13,601 bases of DNA from Candidatus Microgenomates bacterium (GTDB lineage Bacteria; Patescibacteria; Microgenomatia; JADHYG01), in the NCBI GenBank assembly GCA_016782545.1, contig JADHYG010000025.1:1-13601 (forward strand), given 5' to 3'. The notes beneath the pieces were generated by a model, which ran no database searches, was not told the DNA's origin, and saw only the letters and a program-made list of their open reading frames with translations. A program made the translations under genes and the position numbers. Of the stretch, positions 5,182 to 11,825 are shown one piece after another (within the stretch, counting starts at the first letter, position 1; each line of letters begins with the position of its first letter).

Positions 5182-5231
5182 TAATAAAACTATCACAAAG
5201 GCCTAGATAAGGGCTAAGCTCTCATCTAACT
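5182..5231. repeat. Palindromic repeat, copy C, between convergent genes
   Basis: TAGATAAGGGCT (5204-5215), A, AGCTCTCATCTA (5217-5228) is an inverted repeat matching at ten of twelve positions, preceded by AATAAAACTATCACAAAGGCC as in copy B (one difference group). It fills the 70-base gap between the converging antitoxin (stop at 5162) and ligase-like (stop at 5233) genes, where a bidirectional terminator would be expected. Confidence 0.7.
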
Positions 5232-5232
5232 C

Positions 5233-5973
5233 TTAACCTTTCCATTGAACGCTGGTTAAAAGAGGCGCATAAACATCATCTTCGGGTTTAATTCTTAGAG
5301 ACACCAGTTCTTTTGCTGTTGGCGGTCTGTTTTGGAATTTAATTTTTTTAATATCTTTTACCAAACATAAGGGCGTTCTTTCAGCGACTTCGCCCATTTC
5401 TAAAACCGCGGCCACGGCAATGGCTTCAGCAACATTGATTTGGGACATTCTTATTTCTCTGCCAAACAAGTCTCGAGCACCACGATAATCATGAAGGGCT
5501 TGAAAACCACAATGAGAAATGGCTGTTCCGACCACTCCCCATCTTAAAGGCAAAGTTTTGCTGTCAGTAACAATAACGCCAACCTTATTAACTTGATAAT
5601 CCTCCCGTAAAAATCGCCAAAGATCATTGGTGGTTTTTTGCAAGTTTTTAGGCCAAAGAACATAGCCGTCATCAGCATTAGACTCATCAATGCCGGCATT
5701 GACACTCAAAGTATTATCTTTAATGGTTAACATCACTTGATATTGAGAGGAGTGAGGCTCAAGATAATAATCAGCCTCTTTTTTTACTAATTGATGCTTT
5801 TCTGACTGGTCATTAGTGGTTTTTTTAACAATTCTTCCCTGACAAAAACTGATTATTTTTGAAGTAATCACTAAAACACTTTCATCGGGTAATTTAGTGA
5901 TTGATTTTTTAATAATTTTAAATAAATCGTCGTTCTGTTTAACAAGAGCGGTTTTAATTGGCGTAACAATCAT
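5233..5973 (-). CDS. Coenzyme F420-0:L-glutamate ligase-like protein (CofE family)
   Basis: A 246-residue protein of the usual CofE length and layout. Recognisable blocks are VLVITSKIISFCQGRIV (residues 33-49), NAGIDESNADDGYVLWP (92-108, nucleotide and metal binding), VIVTDSKTLPLRWGVVGTAI (133-152), GFQALHDYRGARDLFGREI (156-174) and NVAEAIAVAAVLEMGEVAER (180-199). In archaea and actinobacteria CofE adds glutamate to F420-0. No other F420 gene is visible here and CPR bacteria are not known to make F420, so the substrate is probably another phosphorylated or carboxylated molecule. An extended -10 TGGTAAGAT (5980-5988) lies six bases before the ATG. It is divergent from the aminotransferase operon. 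Confidence 0.85.
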   Translation of the reverse strand: MIVTPIKTALVKQNDDLFKIIKKSITKLPDESVLVITSKIISFCQGRIVKKTTNDQSEKHQLVKKEADYYLEPHSSQYQVMLTIKDNTLSVNAGIDESNADDGYVLWPKNLQKTTNDLWRFLREDYQVNKVGVIVTDSKTLPLRWGVVGTAISHCGFQALHDYRGARDLFGREIRMSQINVAEAIAVAAVLEMGEVAERTPLCLVKDIKKIKFQNRPPTAKELVSLRIKPEDDVYAPLLTSVQWKG

Positions 5974-5979
5974 GGTTTT

Positions 5980-5988
5980 ATCTTACCA
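5980..5988 (-). promoter_or_regulatory. Extended -10 of the CofE-like gene
   Basis: On the minus strand TGGTAAGAT ends six bases before the ATG at 5973, so the transcript should begin at or within a base of the start codon. Confidence 0.5.
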
Positions 5989-6006
5989 CAAACAAAAAAG
6001 GCTGCA

Positions 6007-6035
6007 TTGCGGGGTTTTCGCTTTCTTGATATAAT
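6007..6035 (+). promoter_or_regulatory. Promoter of the aminotransferase-DUF62 operon
   Basis: TTGCGG (6007-6012), a 17-base spacer and the extended -10 TGATATAAT (6027-6035) lead to a predicted start near 6042, three bases from the ATG at 6045. No ribosome binding site is present. Confidence 0.6.
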
Positions 6036-6044
6036 CAAACCATT

Positions 6045-6878
6045 ATGATTTGGTTTTTAAATGGTCTGTATCTTCCTCATCAAAAAGCCAAAATTCCGGT
6101 TAATGACTTGGCTATCTTGCGAGGCTATGGTGTTTTTGATTTTCTAATCACTTACAATAAAAAGCCTTTTTTACTAGAAGAACACCTTGATCGACTGCTG
6201 AGTTCTGCCAAACAAATCGATCTGAAGGTTCCCTATTCTAAAAATCAACTAAAGTCTTTTGTTTTACAAACGATTGAAAAAAATCACGGCTCAAGTTTAA
6301 CCATAAGAATCATTGTCACTGGCGGCATTTCTTCAAGCAATATGTTTCCTGAAGACAAAGCCAGTGTCGCTATTCTTATCGGCAAAAGGACTCCTTATCC
6401 ACAATCTTGCTATCAAAAAGGAATTAAATTAAAGGCTTTTGACTATTTACGATTTACTCCCCAAGCCAAACATATTAATTATTTACCCGCGGTCGTTAAA
6501 AAAAATAAAGCCAGTCAAAATGGATTTTTGGAAGTTTTATATCTTCACCAACAAAAAATCTTGGAATGCACCACCTCTAACTTTTATATTATTAAAAACA
6601 AAACTTTGATCACTCCAAAACAAAACATCTTGCACGGCATTACTAAAAAAGTGGTTCTGAAGTTGGCCAAAAAAATAATGAAGGTAGAGGAAAAACCAAT
6701 CTATGTAAACGACCTGAAAAAAGCAGATGAGGCCTTAATTTCCGCCTCGGATAAAGAAATTATGCCCGTCGTGCAAATAAATAATTTAAAAATTGATCAA
6801 GGAGAGCCGGGCAAATACACTAAGCAGTTAATCAAAGCCTTTCATCACTATACCAAAAACTTTGCTGTAAACTTTTAA
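6045..6878 (+). CDS. Class IV PLP-dependent aminotransferase (IlvE/D-amino acid aminotransferase family)
   Basis: A 277-residue fold-type IV aminotransferase. The start FLNGLYLPHQKAKIPVNDLA followed by RGYGVFDFLITYN is the family's N-terminal signature. K142 in AKHINYLPAV matches the Schiff-base lysine (K-x-x-N-Y), ECTTSNFYII (residues 174-183) the PLP-binding loop, and ILHGITKKVV plus LISASDKEIMPV the phosphate and substrate segments. The branched-chain, D-amino acid and aminodeoxychorismate lyase members share this fold, and I cannot choose among them from sequence alone. The DUF62-like gene starts one base after its stop, so the two are translationally coupled. The promoter is leaderless and is divergent from that of the CofE-like gene. 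Confidence 0.88.
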   Translation: MIWFLNGLYLPHQKAKIPVNDLAILRGYGVFDFLITYNKKPFLLEEHLDRLLSSAKQIDLKVPYSKNQLKSFVLQTIEKNHGSSLTIRIIVTGGISSSNMFPEDKASVAILIGKRTPYPQSCYQKGIKLKAFDYLRFTPQAKHINYLPAVVKKNKASQNGFLEVLYLHQQKILECTTSNFYIIKNKTLITPKQNILHGITKKVVLKLAKKIMKVEEKPIYVNDLKKADEALISASDKEIMPVVQINNLKIDQGEPGKYTKQLIKAFHHYTKNFAVNF

Positions 6879-6879
6879 A

Positions 6880-7689
6880 ATGAACAAAAAAACAACCGTG
6901 ACCATTATCAATGACTGCCGAGATACAAATGCAGTTGGCAGACAACAAACCAGACTGGCCTCAATTCTAAACTGCTGCAGTAGTTTTATTGGCGTTAATA
7001 ATGATCTGGAAGCAGCGGGCAATCTTATTGACAGTTTAGATGCTCTTGGCAAATCATCGGGAATTATTCTGGCTAATATCGCTCCAAGGGGTGGCAAGGC
7101 AAAGAAATGGAAAAACGGCTCTCCTTTTGCTTGGTTTAAATATAAAAATACCCTCGTTGTCTCTACGATTGATGGACTAACTCTTTCTCTTGTTAAAAAA
7201 TTAAAACTGACAAATCAGATCAATATATTAGATACTGAAATTGTTTTAGGCAAACTAGTAAATAGTAATAAAATTTCCAAGAAACAACGAAACCATATAA
7301 GCAGGAGTCAATTTAGAAGTTATGATTTTGTTCCACATATTGTTGAATTTTTGCAATCTGAAGAGTCAAAACTCAGCAAGAAAGTTCCCATCGATAAACT
7401 CCCTGATGCGCCTAAAGCAATCTGGTGGATTGATTGTTTTGGTAATTGTAAAACTACTTTATTACCAGAAGAAATAACTGACAAGGCAAATTCCATTATT
7501 CAGACAAGGCTAGGGAAAATAAAACATTATCCACGATTAAGAGATGTGCCCAATGGAAGAACTGCTCTTATCACCGGCAGCTCAGGTATAGAGAGTAATA
7601 GGTTTGTAGAGTTAATTATCCAAGGAGGCAGTGCTGCTAAAAAATATCAGCTGTCAACAGGAGATACAATTTTCAAGACGCAAACTTGA
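6880..7689 (+). CDS. DUF62-like protein (SAM hydroxide adenosyltransferase/fluorinase superfamily)
   Basis: A 269-residue protein with the DUF62 arrangement: N-terminal TVTIINDCRDTNAVGRQ corresponds to the D-x-G-x-x-D start, NDLEAAGNLIDSLDAL to the helix after the second strand, GIILANIAPRGGKAKKW to the GTVHVAVVDPGVG region, and NTLVVSTIDGLTLSLV to the N-x-G-x-L strand. The C-terminal barrel begins with IWWIDCFGNCKTTLLPEEI, matching the I-D-x-F-G-N-x-x-T motif. Typical members hydrolyse S-adenosylmethionine to adenosine and methionine. Several residues differ from classical DUF62, so activity is unproven. It is one base behind the class IV aminotransferase. The gene's 3' end abuts a decayed zinc-protein fragment on the other strand. 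Confidence 0.65.
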   Translation: MNKKTTVTIINDCRDTNAVGRQQTRLASILNCCSSFIGVNNDLEAAGNLIDSLDALGKSSGIILANIAPRGGKAKKWKNGSPFAWFKYKNTLVVSTIDGLTLSLVKKLKLTNQINILDTEIVLGKLVNSNKISKKQRNHISRSQFRSYDFVPHIVEFLQSEESKLSKKVPIDKLPDAPKAIWWIDCFGNCKTTLLPEEITDKANSIIQTRLGKIKHYPRLRDVPNGRTALITGSSGIESNRFVELIIQGGSAAKKYQLSTGDTIFKTQT

Positions 7690-7692
7690 TTT

Positions 7693-7830
7693 GTCTCTTT
7701 TCTTGACAGTGACGAACGCTTTAGTCATTTCCACGGCTTTGATTTTTTTCGGCTTTTTATTCTTTTTTATCTTATCCTCTACTGGCTCTGATTGCTTTTT
7801 TAATAACCTGAGTCTTTTAAATATTGATCA
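7693..7830 (-). pseudogene. Decayed duplicate of the zinc-protein gene tail
   Basis: Read on the minus strand this stretch gives KKQSEPVEDKIKKNKKPKK followed by TKAFVTVKKRDKS, which aligns with the tail of the protein encoded at 11179-11694 (KKKSKPVEDQIKKNKKSKK and AEAFVVVKEKETD). The DNA similarity covers about 7693-7830 against about 11203-11345, with small indels. The N-terminal zinc-ribbon part is missing, and stops occur just upstream. So a paralogue was once here and only its 3' third is left, squeezed between the DUF62-like gene and the 57-residue peptide gene. Confidence 0.75.
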
Positions 7831-7837
7831 AAAAAAT

Positions 7838-8011
7838 CTATTGATCTTTGCAGGGAGGATGAAGTTCATTGATTAAACCACCATGATTTTCTTGGGTTGG
7901 AACAATGTTTTTCGGGTTGGAAATCGACTTATTTAAAAGTCGGCTATAAACAACACCCCTAACAATAACACATAAGGCAAAAATTGACAAAAAAAACACT
8001 CGCTTGTTCAT
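7838..8011 (-). CDS. 57-residue single-span membrane or secreted peptide
   Basis: A short frame from ATG at 8011 to TAG at 7838. MNKRVFFLSIFALCVIVRGV makes a positively charged start and a hydrophobic helix at residues 5-22, followed by a polar tail that ends QENHGGLINELHPPCKDQ. The tail with GG, PP and one Cys looks constrained rather than random. A TTATTT box lies four bases before the ATG and no ribosome binding site is seen, so expression would again be leaderless. It is divergent from the GH18-like gene 170 bases away. It may be a true small envelope protein, or the intact N-terminus of a gene truncated by the event that left the adjacent zinc-protein tail. I do not recognise it. Confidence 0.5.
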   Translation of the reverse strand: MNKRVFFLSIFALCVIVRGVVYSRLLNKSISNPKNIVPTQENHGGLINELHPPCKDQ

Positions 8012-8171
8012 AGTCAAAATAAATTTCTATCTAATAATTAATATTCTTTCAATGAATTAAGCATAGAAAACAAAGCTGAGAAAGAACTGAAGAAATAGTT
8101 TAGCTTAAAATAATTAGGATTGCCACTCAGCTAAAGACACCCCTATAACGGAATTTTCTGATTAATTATTG

Positions 8172-8177
8172 TAAAAT
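8172..8177 (+). promoter_or_regulatory. -10 box of GH18-like gene
   Basis: TAAAAT ends six bases before the GTG at 8184, so the transcript is predicted to start at the initiation codon. No clear -35 is visible. Confidence 0.35.
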
Positions 8178-8183
8178 ACTAAT

Positions 8184-9389
8184 GTGTCTAAAAAGCTATT
8201 CCTTGTTATTAAATCTATTGCTGGTTTAGCCATCGGCATAGTTTTTGGTTTCGTTTTTCTTTTTTTTACTGCCAACCTCCCTCTTAGTTTTGATAGTCAA
8301 TTTTACAAAACTTTAGGTATTAAGAAGCCGCAAATCATTGGTTTCCAGCCTTTTTGGCTTTTACAAAAAGCAGACAAGTCTTATGAGAAATATATCAACA
8401 CTTTTACTTACTTCAGCCTTACTCTTGATACTGATGGAACAATTGTTAAACTGGTTAATTCCCGAGAAGAAGAACCCGGCTGGACAACATTAAAAAGCGA
8501 TAGCCTTCAAGAAAGATTGCGGCAAGCTAAAAAAAACAACCTAAAACTCTCTCTTTTAATCCACAACAGCAATGAAGCCAGCATTAGCGCTTTATTAAAA
8601 GAGCCGGAAAAACACGCCCAAAATCTTATTGGCGATGCAGCGCCAATCATGCAGAAATATGGTTTTACTGACTTGAATTTAGATATTGAGAGCTTCGAAG
8701 TGGCCTCTGAATCTAGCCAGCAACAATACACTGCTTTTATCAAAGAAGTAAAAAGTGGCGTTGATAAAAACAATTTAGGCACCCTCACAATTGAAGCCCC
8801 CCCAATATCTTTGGTCCAACCCAGATTAATCAACGTAGAAGAAATCGCCAAAATTGCCGATAGTATTGTTTTGATGGCTTATGATTTCCATTACATTTAC
8901 TCCTATATCGCTGGTCCCGTTGCTCCGATAGGCGGAGCAAATACAGTGAGGGAATTTGATGTCGTTACGGTGGTAAAAGAAGCCTTAAACGTAATCCCTC
9001 CGGAAAAAATCATTCTCGGCATCCCTTTATATGGCTATGAGTGGGAAACTATTAGTGATAAACCTGGCGCGCCGACTATTCCTGGTGGTAGCGCCACCGC
9101 CAGCAACAGAAGAGTTGCAGAGTTATTGGCTTCGTGTGATCACTGCACTAAGGCCTATGATGAGCAGTCTAAACAACCGTATGTGATTTTTCAGGATGGG
9201 GCTTACTTCCACCAGATTTATTATGAAGACAAACAGTCTATCAAAGAAAAATTAAAACTGGCAGAGGAACACAAAATTGCCGGTGTTGCTTTATGGGCGC
9301 TTGGTTATGAGGGAGAAAATCTTCTTGAGCCGCTGAAGACTTACAAAAAATCATTTTATTTCAACCCTTCTTTCCGCATCATCAACTAA
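8184..9389 (+). CDS. Membrane-anchored GH18-like (YaaH/chitinase fold) protein
   Basis: A 401-residue protein with a signal anchor at residues 9-30, then a GH18 TIM barrel outside the cell. IIGFQPFWLL marks the first strand; YGFTDLNLDIESF (159-171) is the catalytic motif, with D167 and E169 conserved, but the first two Asp of D-x-x-D-x-D-x-E are replaced by Thr and Asn. VLMAYDFHY and ILGIPLYGYEWE are the fourth and sixth barrel strands, and GVALWALGYEG the last. This resembles the spore-germination YaaH/SleL group, which act on peptidoglycan N-acetylglucosamine, more than true chitinases. The start is GTG (8184-8186); an ATG at 8182 is out of frame. Its last 39 bases overlap the 3' end of the FecR-like gene on the opposite strand. 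Confidence 0.85.
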   Translation: MSKKLFLVIKSIAGLAIGIVFGFVFLFFTANLPLSFDSQFYKTLGIKKPQIIGFQPFWLLQKADKSYEKYINTFTYFSLTLDTDGTIVKLVNSREEEPGWTTLKSDSLQERLRQAKKNNLKLSLLIHNSNEASISALLKEPEKHAQNLIGDAAPIMQKYGFTDLNLDIESFEVASESSQQQYTAFIKEVKSGVDKNNLGTLTIEAPPISLVQPRLINVEEIAKIADSIVLMAYDFHYIYSYIAGPVAPIGGANTVREFDVVTVVKEALNVIPPEKIILGIPLYGYEWETISDKPGAPTIPGGSATASNRRVAELLASCDHCTKAYDEQSKQPYVIFQDGAYFHQIYYEDKQSIKEKLKLAEEHKIAGVALWALGYEGENLLEPLKTYKKSFYFNPSFRIIN

Positions 9390-10019
9390 AACTTCTTCTC
9401 CTTCATTTAATTCCCAAATATGAGTTTTGTTGTCTAAATCCACTAGGGCAAGTTTTGCTTTGCCTGATAAAACTTCAATCTTAATTTCATTTCCTTCAAC
9501 AGAAATCTCACTCTCACCAGAATCAAAAGTTATTAAAGCATGAAGGCTACGAACAGAAAAAGCGTTATCGTTTTGTAAAAGCCTGTAGGTAACAGAACCT
9601 GATAGCTGGTTTATAAGAAAATTTGCCGGCATTAGATTGGCTAATCCTATTTCCGTATCTGAACCTAAATCAATCTTGATAAAATCAGGGAATTCTATAG
9701 TAGCTTGAGATTTTTCCCCAGTAGCTATTTTTTCACCTTCAATTAAAACCTCTCCCTCGGTCTTAACTGTTTCAAATTCCTCTTTGTCTCTTGGTTCTTT
9801 TTTAACATCACCCTTAATTGTTAAAAATTCTCCTTTAAGAGCTTCTGTAGGAGGTTTAAGGCTAAAAGAAGATTTTTGCGGGGAAAAGGAAGGAACAGGC
9901 ATTTTTTTCACCTGCCAAAAACGAAAAGCAAAAACACCCAGCACACTCACCAGAAACAGCAATGCTAATATTAAATAAGTATTGCCCTTATTGTCCGGCC
10001 TTGAAAACTGCTCGGTCAT
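9351..10019 (-). CDS. FecR-domain membrane protein
   Basis: A 222-residue protein from the ATG at 10019. A short cytosolic N-terminus is followed by a membrane helix (about residues 14-34, YLILALLFLVSVLGVFAF), a Pro/Ser-rich linker (VPSFSPQKSS) and an extracytoplasmic FecR-like beta domain: GEVLIEGEKIATGEKSQATI, EFPDFIKIDLGSDTEI, LSGSVTYRL, and FSVRSLHALITFDSG with a final LNEGEEVLVDD. Such domains occur in sigma regulators and in exported wall-binding proteins. I reject the upstream start at 10100 because it would overlap the preceding gene by 74 bases and prepend a hydrophilic segment. It is the last gene of a three-gene operon (seven-base gap), and its 3' end overlaps the GH18-like gene. 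Confidence 0.8.
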   Translation of the reverse strand: MTEQFSRPDNKGNTYLILALLFLVSVLGVFAFRFWQVKKMPVPSFSPQKSSFSLKPPTEALKGEFLTIKGDVKKEPRDKEEFETVKTEGEVLIEGEKIATGEKSQATIEFPDFIKIDLGSDTEIGLANLMPANFLINQLSGSVTYRLLQNDNAFSVRSLHALITFDSGESEISVEGNEIKIEVLSGKAKLALVDLDNKTHIWELNEGEEVLVDDAERRVEIK

Positions 10020-10026
10020 ATTTGAT

Positions 10027-10299
10027 TTACTTATTCTCCCAATAGGATTCTGCTTCCTGTTCCATTTTGGCAAGTCTGGTATAGTAGTCGGGAAACTCAT
10101 TTAGATGAGCCAGGGTAATCTTTCCGGTGACCAACGGATCGTCGTTGCTGACATTTGTGTGTGAGTCAACTAAACCATGCTCTAACTCAACATCCATTCC
10201 CTGTCTAAACTGCTCAACGTCAAATTTGTCCCATTTAATTCCTAATTGGTCTCCAATTTTTTTGGCTTCATCAGCAGTAAAATGTTTTTTAATACTCAA
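10027..10299 (-). CDS. DUF5661 family protein, TTG start
   Basis: A 90-residue protein with the conserved features of DUF5661: KKHFTADEAKKIGDQLGI, WDKFDVEQFRQGMDVELEHG, then DPLVTGKITLAHLNEFPDYY and TRLAKMEQEAESYWENK. The function of the family is unknown; it is frequent in CPR genomes. The start is TTG (10299-10297), supported by the strong ribosome binding site AGGAGGTGAG (10314-10305) at eight bases spacing; there is no ATG before the conserved region. It sits between the secreted Gln-rich protein and the FecR-like protein, all on the minus strand, so it may act with them at the membrane. Confidence 0.88.
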   Translation of the reverse strand: MSIKKHFTADEAKKIGDQLGIKWDKFDVEQFRQGMDVELEHGLVDSHTNVSNDDPLVTGKITLAHLNEFPDYYTRLAKMEQEAESYWENK

Positions 10300-10324
10300 A
10301 AAAACTCACCTCCTTTAGAAAAAT

Positions 10325-10945
10325 TTATTTGACAAACAGCCTAATCAGCCAGCCGAAAATGCTGCCGACATTCTCTTCTGCTTGAACCTGCTCCTCTAGA
10401 GCCATATTCTGCTCAACTAAAGCCTGAATTGTCTCCTGTAATTGAGTTTCATCGGCCTGGTTGACCGCCTGAGTTTGCAACTGCTCAAGCTGTTGAATTC
10501 TTAACCTGTTTTGCTCCGTCTGTTGCTTTAGGTTCTTAATCGCGCCGTAATCAGGACCGAAAAGCTTTTTCATCAAACCTGACTTCGATTCAAGCTTGTT
10601 CAGTTGAGTTTGGATTTGAGTTTGAGCTTGTACTTGTTCTTGGGCAATGGTTTTTACCTTGTTGCCAACCTCTTCATTCAAACCTTCCATCTCCATCAAT
10701 TGCTCCATGTTTTGCGTGGTTACTTGCAGTTGAAGCTCCTCACCCTGGTTTTGAGTTTTTACTTGATTCTGGTTTTGCACCTGATTGCCTTGAGGAGTTA
10801 CTACCACTTTTTCATCGTCAGCGATAGTTTCTTGAACATTTTGTTGGCTACCGCCTTGGCCTTGCTGTTTGCCTTGAGCCAAAACAACAGTAGATGAAAC
10901 AAGCAAGGAAATAACAATTAATAAGAAAAATAATATTTTCTTCAT
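10325..10945 (-). CDS. Secreted Gln-rich coiled-coil protein
   Basis: A 206-residue protein with a classical signal peptide (MKKILFFLLIVISLLVSSTV), likely cut after VLA at residue 23. The mature part is very rich in Gln, Asn and Glu: a low-complexity region (about 24-75, with QVQNQNQVKTQNQGEELQL), then heptad-like helices at about 95-120 and 140-190 (QQTEQNRLRIQQLEQLQTQ; EQNMALEEQVQAEE). It ends with a hydrophobic amphipathic tail IFGWLIRLFVK, which could bind the membrane. AGGAGGT precedes the ATG by nine bases. First gene of the operon with DUF5661 and FecR-like genes. I recognise no family; a surface or periplasmic scaffold is inference. Confidence 0.75.
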   Translation of the reverse strand: MKKILFFLLIVISLLVSSTVVLAQGKQQGQGGSQQNVQETIADDEKVVVTPQGNQVQNQNQVKTQNQGEELQLQVTTQNMEQLMEMEGLNEEVGNKVKTIAQEQVQAQTQIQTQLNKLESKSGLMKKLFGPDYGAIKNLKQQTEQNRLRIQQLEQLQTQAVNQADETQLQETIQALVEQNMALEEQVQAEENVGSIFGWLIRLFVK

Positions 10946-11002
10946 CTTCTTTTTACCTCCTTTCTAAGTAATTTTAACTATTTAACAATGTTTTTGCAAA
11001 CC

Positions 11003-11059
11003 TCAGCTAAAAACAGAAGTTAAACCAAAACTGAAACCTGTTCTTAATGAGAGTCTCAT
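11003..11059 (-). pseudogene. Start of a truncated membrane-protein gene, or leader peptide
   Basis: An 18-codon frame, MRLSLRTGFSFGLTSVFS, begins at ATG 11059, seven bases after a TAAAAT box (11067-11072). MRLSLRTGFSFGLTS resembles the beginning of VIT1/CCC1-like membrane proteins from CPR bacteria, where I recall a continuation to GIITTLGLMVGL; that continuation is absent here. Most likely the promoter and first codons of a deleted transporter now drive the operon beginning at 10945. Alternatively it is a true short leader peptide. The stretch 10946-11178 holds nothing else I can support, apart from a short palindrome ATGAGAGTCTCAT at 11047-11059. Confidence 0.35.
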
Positions 11060-11066
11060 ACTTTAT

Positions 11067-11072
11067 ATTTTA
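11067..11072 (-). promoter_or_regulatory. Probable -10 for the 10945-9351 operon
   Basis: On the minus strand AGGTAAAAT (11075-11067) is the best -10 upstream of the operon; the leader would be about 115 bases and would contain the short frame at 11059-11003 and a good ribosome binding site next to the ATG at 10945. No -35 is clear. Confidence 0.3.
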
Positions 11073-11178
11073 CCTCAAATTGGATAAACTTTGTTAGCTT
11101 CAAAATTAAGGCTGAATTGGGAATAATTGTATTAAAGTCTGGTAACTTTCTTCAGTGATAGATACAGCTAGGGGATTA

Positions 11179-11694
11179 TTAAGCTTTATCTGTTGTTAAA
11201 TCAGTTTCTTTTTCCTTGACGACCACGAACGCTTCGGCGGTTTTATCTACTTTTGGTTTTTTTGACTTTTTGTTCTTTTTTATCTGATCCTCTACTGGCT
11301 TTGATTTCTTTTTTTCAGCCGATGATAATAGACTAATAATTGTGTCAAGTTTGTTATTCAGAATACCAATTTTTTCTACAAGCTGTGAAGTACTGCGATC
11401 ACCAGCGTTGCTTCTCGAAGGTCTTCCTGAATCTCTACCTCTGTTATCAAAGCTGCGCGGACGAGAATCTCTCCGATTTGATCTGCTATTATCTCTGCCA
11501 CCTTTTCTTTCAAAACATTCACTGCAGTATATTGGCTTATCACCGCTTGGCCGGAAAGGTACTTGACAATCTTTGCCGCATTCATCACACACGACATCGT
11601 GTAATGTAGGCCTTCCTGAATCTCTACCGCCAAAACTCCTTCTGGAAGAAGCTCTTCTGTCTCTTGATCTATTGCCTGATCTAAAATCGTTCAT
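11179..11694 (-). CDS. CxxC-x17-CxxC zinc-ribbon protein with RGG-like regions
   Basis: A 171-residue basic protein. An Arg/Gly/Ser-rich N-terminus (RSGNRSRDRRASSRRSFGGR) precedes the zinc domain VVCDECGKDCQVPFRPSGDK and PIYCSECF, with cysteines 36, 39, 57 and 60 in the CxxC-x17-CxxC spacing that names the family (TIGR04272 type). A second RG-rich stretch (about 64-100), a heptad helix (SQLVEKIGILNNKLDTIISL) and a Lys-rich tail follow. The family is abundant in CPR bacteria; nucleic-acid or ribosome binding is plausible given the RG-rich flanks but not established. Its 3' third has a decayed second copy at 7693-7830. No ribosome binding site precedes the ATG. Confidence 0.85.
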   Translation of the reverse strand: MNDFRSGNRSRDRRASSRRSFGGRDSGRPTLHDVVCDECGKDCQVPFRPSGDKPIYCSECFERKGGRDNSRSNRRDSRPRSFDNRGRDSGRPSRSNAGDRSTSQLVEKIGILNNKLDTIISLLSSAEKKKSKPVEDQIKKNKKSKKPKVDKTAEAFVVVKEKETDLTTDKA

Positions 11695-11728
11695 AAATAT
11701 TTCTATTAAATATTAATTCTTAACCCAC

Positions 11729-11757
11729 AGTATATCCTCTATCAGTCTAAATAGCAA
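11729..11757 (-). promoter_or_regulatory. Promoter of the CxxC-x17-CxxC gene
   Basis: On the minus strand TTGCTA (11757-11752), 17 bases and TATACT (11734-11729) give a start near 11722 and a leader of about 27 bases without a Shine-Dalgarno. Confidence 0.5.
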
Positions 11758-11825
11758 GCAGTAAAAATGTAAACGAAATGAGTAGTTTTTGAAATAAAAA
11801 CTAAAGCTTATTCAAAGATTCTTCC

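Noticed and set aside
7631..7876. Plus-strand hydrophobic frame after the DUF62-like gene
   Set aside because: It is the antisense of the Lys-rich zinc-protein remnant, which produces Phe/Leu-rich nonsense on the other strand.
10020..10100. Upstream start for the FecR-like gene
   Set aside because: Overlaps the DUF5661 gene by 74 bases and adds a non-conserved hydrophilic N-terminus; the ATG at 10019 gives a short cytosolic end followed directly by the membrane helix.
11340..11633. Other frames within the zinc-protein gene
   Set aside because: Shadows of an Arg/Ser-rich gene; the cysteine spacing supports only the minus-strand frame at 11179-11694.
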